Shown here: positions 34,179 through 44,164 of the stretch, piece after piece
How positions within the stretch are numbered: position 1 is the first letter of the stretch
How the letters are laid out: each line of letters starts with the position of its first letter
NCBI RefSeq assembly: GCF_937616625.2
Contig: NC_065570.1
Coordinates: forward strand, 64,321,665-64,385,664
DNA: 64,000 nt
Source: Mercurialis annua
Lineage: Eukaryota; Streptophyta; Magnoliopsida; Malpighiales; Euphorbiaceae
Reading direction: 5' to 3'
Program-made: the position numbers and the translations under genes
Notes under the pieces: generated by a model
Told to the model about the DNA's origin: nothing
The model's input: the letters and a program-made list of their open reading frames with translations, nothing else
The model's database searches: none

Positions 34179-34467
34179 AAATTGTAAAAAAAAAATCAAT
34201 TTTTTTTGAAAAAAGTTCATAAAAGCCCCTGAATTTATTAAGATTAGTATTTTAGTATGATTAATGAGTATTTAATTAGAATTAATGAGTATTTAGAATC
34301 TCACTCTCCAATTAGGGTGCCACATCAGCATAGGGGTGTTTTTGAAACGGTTTTGCCAAGTTCGGGGTAAAAGTGATCCGGTTTCGCTAATTTGGACGTT
34401 TTTGATACTTTGCGCCAAGTTCGGGGGGTAAAGTGATCCTTTGTTCATTATTTAATATATGCATATT

Positions 34468-34620
34468 CACCTAGAAATATCAAACTTTTGCGATTTGTGT
34501 CTGTTATAGCTAGACCTTTTTAACTCATCATATTTAGCCAATTTTGGCATATTCCGTTTCTTTTATAGACATTTTTTGAACCGATTTGGTCTTTTGCCAG
34601 CATGTTGGCCACGTCAGATC
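34468..34620. mobile_element. half of a foldback MITE (same family as 62881-63234)
   Basis: AATATCAAACTTTTGCGATT, then GTTATAG and TTTCTTTTATAGACA line up in order with 62901-63020 of the complete element. Only one arm and part of the middle are present. It overlaps the end of the gag relic, so the truncated gag frame runs into transposon sequence. Confidence 0.55.
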
Positions 34621-36021
34621 TGACTCACCAAAACTCGTAACCATGTTGGCGAGTTCGAACAAATCTCGGAAACGATGCTCCTCAAAGTGTTCTCTCATGG
34701 AAAAGTTCATCCCTTTCACCACCATGCGGACACAATCGGCCTCTAAAATTTGGGTCATACATCTTGTTCTCAGATTTCTGAACCGACTTATATACTTCTC
34801 CACCGTTTCACTCGGCAACTGGGAGATCCTTGCCTAATCGGCCAAGGTAACATTGAGTGGTGCTCGGTAAAATTTCTCATGGAACTTCGTTTCCAAATCT
34901 TTCCACGAGCCAATGGAGTTGGGCGATAAATGGAAATACCATGTAAACGCCATTTTGGTCAAGGAGCTCGCAAATAACCATAACTTCCAAAAGTCATGAG
35001 CTCCCGCTTCGCCACACTGAGCCGAAAACCTGGCCACATGTTCCACCGCTGACTAACTCCTCTCTTCTCCTGAAAACAAGTTGAATTCAGGCACCGTGTA
35101 ACCCCTAGAGAATGGGTATAACTTATCAATCCAGTCAAGATACAGTTTCATATATGACGGTCTTGGAATTGGCCTCAAGTTGACGCCTAACTTCTCCAAC
35201 TCGTCGAGTAGTTTCCCCTGATTTTACAAATTATTGCCATCCCCCATCGTAAGGTTATCACCTTCAGAGAATGCTTATTAAGCCGGGTACTGCTGATTCG
35301 TTGAAGAGTCGTAACCTTGAGGTTTCCCAATTGCTGGTACGGGAGAATCATCCTTCCCTAATGCTTCCACGTCGGGACATGTAGGTAATCAGACTGAACT
35401 ATATGTCATCCCTGTCCTATTAGGTGATTGCTCTGTTTCAGCCGAACTACCGGCGGCACCATTTTTATATGATGTGGAGGAATAATCGGCCATACGGTAA
35501 CTATGATCGGTCATTGTTTGTCCGAAAAAGAGCTTACCCAAATTGTCCATTGAGCCCGTCAAGTTATTCAATTTTTTTATTATTGATTGTTGTATGAGGG
35601 CCTAATCGGCCATCATCCCCTTGATGGAGTTGGACATTTGTTGCATCGCCCCATCGAACATGTGCCGATTTTTCTGAGCTATTTCGTCTCTCATAGTGAC
35701 AAAATCGGCTCTAGATAACGATGTGCGAGTTGGTGGGACTTCTCGTGAGTAATCGAGGAATTCCTTCTCAAGATCAATGTCATCCTCCTTAGACTTGTTG
35801 CTAGAGACAATACCATCGCTGGGGGTATTTTGTACCCCTTTTGCTGGTTGTTGTTGCTTGTCGCCCTTGACCATGATTGTTATGATATCTGGGTCGAAGT
35901 GTTCCGTTGACTCAACCTTCCTTTCCAACTTAGCTCGGCTTTGAGACCGAGTTTCCCTGTAATCATCCTGAAAACTCCGGTTTTTGTGCTGACCATAAAC
36001 TGTCCCCAGTGGAGTCGCCAA
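34534..36021 (-). pseudogene. Ty3/gypsy gag relic
   Basis: Minus strand, just inside an LTR. Frames in order: MATPLGTVYGQHKNRSFQDD (start near 36021) with a charged linker (about 139 codons), a short broken middle, then the retrotransposon gag domain: HVARFSAQCGEAGAHDFWKL, WLFASSLTKMAFTWYFHLSP, GSWKDLETKFHEKFY and SETVEKYISRFRNLRTRC. These are the usual landmarks of gypsy Gag (TAFTWY, W..L...F...F). Several stops separate the frames. The 3' part (nucleic-acid-binding knuckle and pol) is absent, replaced near 34620 by foldback sequence. Confidence 0.85.
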
Positions 36022-36025
36022 AAGA

Positions 36026-36738
36026 TGTTCACGAGATTTTCACCGACGCTCAAATCTTTGAATTTATAATTGGATAACTTTAGGTACTAATGCTGTAACC
36101 GGGGTTATTCTGGATGAGCTAAACAGAATCTGAATGACGTAACCCTGATTCAAGTGACATTACCCGAATCTGAGTGACATAACCCAAATTGTGAATGACG
36201 TTACCGCCGTTCAATTTAACTAACAATATTAATATGAGAATCCTAAGATTCAAGCGAGATTAATGTCAATTCTACTTCTAAACTAATATTCAATCCGGAA
36301 AATTGATGATAAAAAGTCTGAACTTTGATTTTAATTAATGATGTGTTAATGAAAAATAATAATACAATGATTCTACCTATTTATAGGGAACAAACTCTAA
36401 TTAAGAGTTTTAATTCTAATGAGATTCAGATTTTTTAATTAAAAAAAAAGAAATAAATTAAAAAAATTAAAATAAATATAATTTTTATTGGGCTAAAATT
36501 TCATATGAGCCCATTCAGCTTTTTTCACCAAGTTCTGAGCTGTGGCACTTTTTAGCCCCATTTTTCTTAAGTCATGGGCTGTGTTATATTTTGGGTCCAC
36601 CAACCAATTTCTGGGCCAGTGCAAATAGAAATAAAACGCCTTGAAACTAAATAAAGAAAAAATAGAAAATATGAGGATCCTATAATAGATTTTGCCATAA
36701 GTAAATTAAAATTTTTGGATCAAAAATGAAATAACACA
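36026..36738 (-). mobile_element. 5' LTR of the gypsy relic
   Basis: On the minus strand the LTR would start TGTGTTATTTC (at 36738) and end GTGAACA (at 36026). It is followed by TCTTTTGGCGACTCCACTGG, which resembles the tRNA-type primer-binding site I associate with Tat/Ogre-lineage gypsy elements. A CTATAAATAGG TATA box (minus strand, about 36387) lies inside. About 713 bp. The other LTR is missing from the window, so ends rest on TG...CA and the primer-site position. Confidence 0.6.
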
Positions 36739-36743
36739 ATAAT

Positions 36744-37653
36744 TTAGTGGCCCCGAATTCTTTTGATACCCCGTGCGCTGATTATCTGGCCAATGGAACA
36801 ACACCTTATCACGTGACAGAGTGGCCCTGTCCGTACACTTTTAATCAATTGCACTCACTAGCAATCACGTGCTTCCCATGTGACACCCTACCCCCGGCCA
36901 CGATGGCCTTGTACCTTTCAAATTGCAACATTTTATAAACCACATCTCAGGCCAACGTCAATGTCCTTGCATGTATTTCTGGGTTCAATAATTCCTGCGC
37001 TTAGGGGTCTGCACCGAACCGAACTGACCAATAATAAACCGAATCAAAAAAAATAACAGGTTAATTTATTTTTGTAAAATATTAAAAGTACGTCAAAAAT
37101 AAAATTATATATAAAAAAAATTATATTCGTAATTTTAACTATTTTATCATATAAATAATTTGAGATGGTCTAATTTTATAAATTCGAATATAGTTCAGAC
37201 TTTTTTTTACAAAGATAGCCTAATCTAATTATTAGCTGGGGTTATCGGAAGTTAATGTTAGACATTTTTTAAATAGGCACACTGCCCGTGAGTGTTGAGG
37301 GTACACATATCATTAGAGTTTTGGCCAACTGGGCTAAGCTTTCAAGTGTTAGTCCAGACTTACTTTCATGAAAATAATTATAATTTTGAATTCCTTAAAG
37401 ATTTTTTTTATATGTCAAATGTTTGAAATATATAATAAATTTGAATTTAATTTAATTATTTTTAAAATTTTAAAATAATAATTGTTTTTATATTTTGCTT
37501 TAATCAAAAACCAAATCTAATTTATTTAATTTCTTTAAAAAGTTATTTTTTTTATTATTGAATTGAATCGAAATGAACATTCCCGTCCGCTCGATTGGTA
37601 TGTTTGCAGTGTAGCATGATGTGATCATATATTCATCTTTATACCCATACAGC
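36744..37653. other. unique-looking spacer, no gene seen
   Basis: The part 36750-37000 is less AT-rich and contains two CACGTG cores (about 36800 and 36863) and a TTTTATAAACC string (about 36930). That is promoter-like, but no open frame of interest follows on the plus strand. The remainder is AT-rich. Confidence 0.3.
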
Positions 37654-37663
37654 ATACTGACTT

Positions 37664-38001
37664 GGCTGAATACATAGTTTGACCCCTGAACTTGTACCCT
37701 TTTACCCATCTAACCTCCAAACTTAGTGTCTCACCTATCGAACCCCTGAACTTGTTAAATAACCCGATTTGACCCCCGAACTTGATAAATACGTAAACAT
37801 TTAACCCCTCCGTACACAATTTCTTCTAGAACGTTTCAAGTGACAGGTGGACACGAAGGGTTCAATACTTACTTATTTATCAAGTTCAGGGGTTAAATCG
37901 GATTATTTAACAACTTCAGAGGTTCGATAGGTGAGACGTTAAATTTAGGGGTTAGATGGGTAAAAGGGTACAAGTTCAGAGGTCAAACTATGTATTAAGC
38001 C
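37664..38001. mobile_element. foldback MITE, 9- to 10-bp TSD
   Basis: Left end GGCTGAATACATAGTTTGAC, right end GTCAAACTATGTATTAAGCC; arms match for about 130 bp. The flanking repeat is ATACTGACTT (37654-37663 and 38002-38011), 10 bp identical: a 9-bp duplication plus one chance match, or a true 10-bp one. Non-coding. Confidence 0.92.
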
Positions 38002-38584
38002 ATACTGACTTTGCGGCGGTATACCATTAAAAGTGGCTTAATCTATATTTTGATTTTTGAATTTATATATCCATTCACCTATTAACCAATAAAAATTCTA
38101 ACATTAAATGATAATTTCTTTGTTTTATACATGAAAGAAACGTTAATTATTCATTTATAACATAAATATTAAATATATAAATCTCTTTGCATTAAAGTGA
38201 GCAAATATTAATACATGAGCACATGGATTACCCAGATATTTGGGCACAAACCAATTAAAATTGAAGAGTTCTGATATAGCATGTGGATGGCTACACAGTT
38301 TGAAGAAATATTATATCCCATAATCTACTTTATCAGTTCTGCAGATTATTTGGACAACATACATAAACCAAATATGCACATGTAAGAACCAAATTAACTA
38401 ATTATGTCAGTTCAATTTGTTAAATAATAATATTATTATTAATAATAATAAAACTGATCATGCATATTGGGCTGTGTGATATAAGCTGTTCTAGGGTTAT
38501 TATCTCATGAGCATCCAAACTATTGATTTGGTGATTACATTTTATTTTATTTTATTTTTCAATTTGATTTTAATTTTATTTCAG

Positions 38585-40170
38585 TGAAAAAGTTTCTGAT
38601 AAAAAAATAGAGACGATAACAAAAATATCTAAAATTTTAAAAATATTTACAAAGTTAAGTACCTGTAAACGTTTTTTATTTATAAAAATATCGACTGATT
38701 TAAAATTAATTACAAAACTATCAAAAAATAAAAATTATTTACAAAAGTACGATGTGTATAATTTCGGTATACTTATGGTATAATTTCGTAATATTAAAAC
38801 TAGAAACCAGATAATTTAAAAACAGTATTTGGTTTATTATTGATATAATTTCAGTATATTTTTGGTATATCGATTATAAAATTTTAGATATATTTTCTAG
38901 TTGAAAACATGTATAATTTTTTTATATGTATTTTTCATTATAGTTGGTAATAAACTAGAGAATTTGTATATTGTTGGTATAATTTTAGTATACTGTTAGT
39001 TTAATTTTTAGTATACGATGTGGTGTAATAATAAAGTTTCAGTATATTTTGATGTGTATATTCTTAATATACTGATATTATAATTTTAGTATATTATTAA
39101 TTTAATTTTTAGTATACGATCTGATGTAGTTTTAGTAAATTTTTATTTAAGAGTGAAGGTTCAAAAACCCCCCTGAACTTGGCACGAAGGATCAAATAAG
39201 TCCAACCTTGTGAAAGTGGATCAAATCACCCCACAAGTATACAAAAACAGATCAAACACCCCCTTCCTCAGTCTCACTCTAGAGAGTGAATACACTCTCT
39301 GTTTTTAGGTGGTTTTAGATGGTTAAAATCTTAAAATAATCTTTAATATTTATTTTATTTGTAAAATTCATATTTAATTATTTTTAAAAATTTATTATTT
39401 CTTTATAATTTCAAAAGTTTAAAAACTATATTACTAATTTTTAATTAAAAAATAAGTAGAAGGCAGACCCAGATGGGTCTGCCGCGTCGATGGAATAGAC
39501 CCACTGGGTCTGGGTTGATTGGTGGTGGTGAGATAGTCGGAGTTTTGGTCGGCGGTGGTGGGGTTGCCAGAAGTTAATTGTGAAAGAAGAAGATGGATTA
39601 GAATTAATTAATTAGAATTAGTTGTTAATTAAAAAAATAATTAAATTTAATTAGGAAAAAGAATCGAAAAGGCTCTCAATTTTTTATTAATTAAATTTTA
39701 AATTAAAAGAGATTAATTAGTGTTTTAATTAAAATTAATTAAACTTAATTAGGGTTAATTTTTAAAATTGGTCTATTCCACTCTCTTTTTTGGTCAAAAG
39801 GATGAAACCGATCCGATTTTGCATAGTTGTGGGATGAATTGATCCGGTTTTGCGAGGTTGGACTTATTTGATACTTCATGCCAAGTTTAGGGGGTAAATT
39901 GAACCTTCACTCTTTTATTTAATATTAATAAAATCTCAGTATGCATAATGTTGGTATAATTTTAGTATAATATAGGTATAATGTTGATATAATGTTAGCT
40001 TATTAGTATACTGACATTATACCCACAGTATACAACATATGTTTGTAACTATTTTTTATTTTTTGGTATTTTTGTGAATATTTTTAGGATTTTTGTAAAT
40101 GAAAAAAAGTCAACATGTAGTTTTGTAATTATTTTTATTTTTTTGGTAAATGGTGTAATTTTCTCAAAAA
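38585..40170. mobile_element. old, large foldback with GTATAAT-type internal repeats
   Basis: Left arm (about 38585-38750; strings such as TTAATTACAAAACTATCAAA) and right arm (about 40045-40170) are inverted, diverged copies. Between them lie degenerate repeats of the type TTGGTATAATTTTAGTATAC (38750-39135 and 39930-40035). A younger foldback (39151-39913) is nested inside. Ends and target duplication are not resolved. Confidence 0.45.
39151..39913. mobile_element. foldback element (GAACAAAGG family) with central hairpins
   Basis: Left end GAGTGAAGGTTCAAAAACCC, right end the complement GAACCTTCACTCT. The exact 9-bp duplication TTTATTTAA is at 39142-39150 and 39914-39922. Arms carry the family string AACTTGGCACGAAGGATCAA. 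In the middle lie a perfect 22-bp palindrome (39462-39483, GGCAGACCCA/TGGGTCTGCC arms) and AGACCCACTGGGTCT (39497-39511). The right half is rich in TTAATTAG strings. 763 bp, non-coding. Confidence 0.9.
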
Positions 40171-40203
40171 AATATTGTCGCAGTCGAATTTTATGTTTTT
40201 TTT

Positions 40204-40455
40204 GGTAACGAGAAAATTCCGGCGGAGCCCGACCACCCTTTAAAGGCGGAGTCTGACCATCTAAGTAAATTTTCAGGGAGTCTAGTTTCGGCATCCCACC
40301 GCCCGGACCTCCCATTTAATATGGACCTTTTAACAACTCATTTACAAATGCTTCCAATAAGTCTCATTTTGTAGGATATGAGATTCGAATTTTGGTTCTT
40401 TAATTTTCATGCTTACTGTTCACACTTGTGATCAATCGAGCTAACCCATGGTGGG
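40204..40455 (-). mobile_element. tRNA-derived SINE with target duplication
   Basis: On the minus strand the head has an A box (GGGTTAGCTCGATTGATC) and a B box (AAAATTCGAATCTC), the body follows, and the 3' end is CTCGTTACCAAAAAAAA. The direct repeat TTTTATGTTTTTTT flanks it (from 40189 and 40456-40469). Length is about 252 bp, and all parts of a plant SINE are present, so this is a full copy. Confidence 0.82.
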
Positions 40456-40469
40456 TTTTATGTTTTTTT

Positions 40470-43213
40470 ATTTTTTTGAAAACATTATACTTCTCTATAT
40501 TGTGACATAAACAAGTTCGGCTGAAATGGATTTGTGCCTAAGAGATAATTTTTCATGAAAATATAAATAAAGAACAATTTCCAAATAAAATTGGGCTACT
40601 ACGTAACGTATGTATTTCCGTTGAAATGCATTTAAAATTTAATAGTCAATAAAATAAATTAAAATTTGATTATATAAAATGATAATTTTGATACTTCAGG
40701 ATCCGTCAGCCGGATGTCCTATTTGCTTTTCAGTTGTACACTTTGCAAATCCTTTTGCTGGTTCGGTTTCATTTCCTTTACTATTATTTTGCGTCAGTTA
40801 AATGCATCACAGATTCGTTATAAATTAATGTTTGATGAGTTTATTGCATGTTTCCGCCGACTCACCATAAAAAATGTATCAAATTTATACTAATATAATT
40901 ATATTATGAACACAGAAAATTTTGCAATCAATAATTATTTATATATTTATTAAGCGAACGAGAATATATAATTTTATTTATCAGTAATAAAATAAAAAAA
41001 AGATTTAATACAATTATTTTTTATTAATAAGCTATACAATATATACTTTTTTTAGTTATAATAGAAGAATGTTTGAACTTAGATTTGACAAATTTAAATA
41101 ATAGAACTTGTTAAATCCTACTAAGACAAAGCAATAAATAATTTAAATATAGTTTTCTGATGAATTCAGGAGAAATACAATGATTTTTAAATGGAAATTT
41201 CTATATTTTTATCAATTATAACTAAATAATTATAATTTTACATTTATGTCTAATTTGTTTTTTTTTTTTGCAATTGTAACTAAAATTTTAAATTTTATTT
41301 TTTTAAATACAAACGTTTGCATCTTCTATCAATTACAACAAAATCCTAAAAAAATATCTTATTTTTTTAAAAAAATGATACAAACTTTTTGTTGCAATTG
41401 ATAAAAATTAAAAGGTTTGAATTTTAAAAAATAAAGTTTAAAGTTTTGACCATAATTGCAAAAAAAAATTTAAATTGGACATAATGGTAAAAATTAAAAA
41501 ATTTGGTTGTAATTGGTAAAAAAAAGGCAAAGCTTTGAATTTAAAAAATAGTTAAGCCTTTTTTAAAATATAGAGAAAATAAATAATAATTTTAATTTAA
41601 TTACAGGATATTCATAATAATTTTAACTGAAAAAGTTTCCTACACACCTTATTTTAAAATTTATTTACCGTGTTATCCAGATTTTGAACTTCTTTACCTT
41701 TTTTATTTACCAAAATTATCTTGTTTAGTTTTTAATTTTTGTTTACTTTTTCAGTTTTTATATCTTTCTTTAATAGATTTTTTTGTATTTTTTTGTATTT
41801 CTGATGATATTTTTATATTGTTTTTATGATATGTTTATGGTGTATTTATGGTGTTTTTATAGTATTTTTATAGTGTATATATGGTTTATCGTATAATTTT
41901 TTTACTATAAAAACACCATAAAAACATAGATCAATTTGTTGTGTATGAAATCAGTAGCATCAAAATAAGAGAACAATTATATGAACAAGAGAACAATTAT
42001 ATTAATACGAGAACAACAGATCTACTATAATCTGTGTAAAAAAAACTAAATAATAAGAAAAAACTTAAGAATATATAACAATCACAAAACATCAAAAAGA
42101 CGACGTCGAAGAAACCAGCGGAAAAAAGACGACGTCGAAAATATTACTAGAAGAAAGATAATGTTGAGTAAACTAGCGGAAGAAAGACAATGTCGAAAAT
42201 ATCACCGGAAAAAGACAACGTTGAGGAAGCCAGCGAAACAAATGGCATCAAAAAAACTACCGGGAAGAATGCTAGTTTTTTCATATTCGTAAATCTGAGT
42301 GACAGTTGCTTTTTAAAAAAAGATTTGAGAAGAGAAAAAAAAAGAAGAATCGTGAGATTTGAGAGGAGGAAGAGGGAAAAAATGCAACTATGAAAACAAT
42401 TATGTTTGAGTAAGTTAATCCCTAATTAAAAAAGAATTATTTTTATTAATAATGTTGTAATATCTTTCTAATATTAGGATAGTTTTTAAATAATCATCTT
42501 TTATTTTAACAGGTAAATATGAGATATTATCACTGTGAACAAAAAATTTAAACCTTATAATATATATTTGGAAAAAGGTATACAAATGACCCTAATGTAT
42601 AGTCCGCGTCTCATATTAGCACCTCATGTATTTTCAATTTCAAAAATGGCCTTAACATTTTGAAAAATTATCAAAAATTACCATTTAGATAATATTTCCG
42701 TTTAACGCCGTACACATTTCTGTTTAACGCCGCTCATTGTTTATTTTTATACATCAGGATCATTTTTGCACCTTTTTTTTATATATTTTGTTAAAAAATA
42801 ATCACATAACGAAGAACAACAAACGTGGCGTAAAATAATTTTTAGAGTTAAATTGAAATTTTTCCCTTATATGTAATAATATATTAACACATTTAGTTTT
42901 ATGATCAATTCAATTTATTTATTTTTTGCCAATTTGCCGCATCTTCGCACTTGACTTAGCGCGTACATTATACCTTCAACAATACTTACTTTATAAGGGT
43001 GATTGCATCCCTTTGACAATTAATTTTCCCTTTAAACTTGTAGGTCGTAGAGGTAAACCACATGCCGACTCAAGTGTAAAAAAGAGATAAATTGATTAAA
43101 AAAGGACAAGTTTTAAATTAAATTGATCATAAAATTAAATTTTATGCCAATTGATTGTCGCTTGCAATTTAAGAGAGCAAATTACCACTTAAATTATAAT
43201 TCCTAGCCAAGGA
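40470..43213. other. AT-rich intergenic DNA, no gene seen
   Basis: Includes a decayed inverted-repeat region about 41200-41560, an ATGGTGTTTTTATAG simple repeat (41820-41930, the reverse complement of the repeat type at 23620-23770), a minisatellite at 42093-42240, and a one-armed foldback relic near 42575-42780. No coding sequence recognised. Confidence 0.4.
42093..42240. repeat. minisatellite, about 30-bp units, about 5 copies
   Basis: Units start around AAAAGACGACGTCGAAGAAA, with variants such as AAAGACAATGTCGAAAATAT and AAAAGACAACGTTGAGGAAG. Period is 28-30 bp. It overlaps a small open frame (42190-42393) that I do not regard as a gene, although a unit length near 30 bp would keep a frame. 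Confidence 0.75.
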
Positions 43214-44164
43214 CAAAAATATGAGTAAAGGATCCCTCCCCCTTCTCGAACTTGGTACAAAATATCAAATAAGTCCAATTTTGTAAACTTGGATCACATC
43301 ACCATAAAACTTGCACAAACATGTCAAATACTCCCCTTCTCCACTCTCACCTCCCGAGAATGAACACACTCTCTATTTTTCAATAGTAAAAAGTTTAAAA
43401 TGGGTCCTTTATTTTTATTTTATTTTTCAAATTGACATCAAATCATTTTCAACGCCGCCAAAGAAGAGATGGCGGGTGGTCTCTCTCGTGGAGGTTCTGC
43501 TAGCCACCACTACCGACGAGAAGACTATCACTGCCACTAATTGTTGGATTTGCTATGTGTTTTTTAAAATTTTATATTTGATTGTTTTGTTATAGTTAAG
43601 AATTGGGATTGGATTGTATATTAGGGTTTAGTTTGGTTTGTTGGATTCAATTCAATCATGTATTTTTGGATTTATTTTGGATATTACTAAATAGTGACCC
43701 TTTTTATTAGGCACCGCCCCTCTACTCTTTTGCCCTTTAACCAAAACCAAAATATTTGTTCTCTCATCTCATTCGAATCCTAAAACCGTACTGACGGATA
43801 ACGATTCCAATTCGTCAGGAAACGAGTATCAAGAACCCGAAACGAATATTCCAACCTTTTTTAAGGTAAATTTTTTTATCAATTTAAAAGTTATTTTTGC
43901 AAAACCAAATTCGTAAAACTTTCTATGACGACGCCCCCGGATCGCGTTGGCCCATATCTACGATGTCCCAAGTGAACATCGTCGGCCCGGGATGACGCTA
44001 TACGGGGAAGTCGGCCCAAATAGGAAACGTTTCCCTATAGGTGGCGGCGACCAAAAACCTCGCCGTCGCCGGTAATTTTTATTTTTTTTATAATAAATTA
44101 GGTTCTTTTTGTTTAATACCTTATTAATATTAATATAAATGTTAATATTAGTTATTTACATTTT

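Larger units (their letters stand above)
33315..34447. mobile_element. foldback element (GAACAAAGG family) with central palindrome array
   Basis: Left end GAACAAAGGATCACTTTACC, right end the complement followed by A (…CCTTTGTTCA). Arms of about 80-100 bp match closely, including the string AACTTGGCACAAAGTATCAA. The 9-bp repeat TTATTTAAT flanks it exactly (33306-33314 and 34448-34456). Inside the arms lie shared hairpin modules (CACTCTCACCCTAGAGAGTG at about 33433-33452, GACCCATGGGTC near 33710 and 33728), then a 15-unit palindrome array (33774-34143) between two GC-rich hairpins. No transposase. Related elements: 39151-39913, 43223-56322 and about 60308-61165. Confidence 0.92.

Noticed and set aside
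33924..34187. Open frame of 87 codons over the palindrome array
   Set aside because: The frame stays open because three 25-bp units make 25 codons; the peptide is a plain translation of the repeat, with no flanking gene signals.
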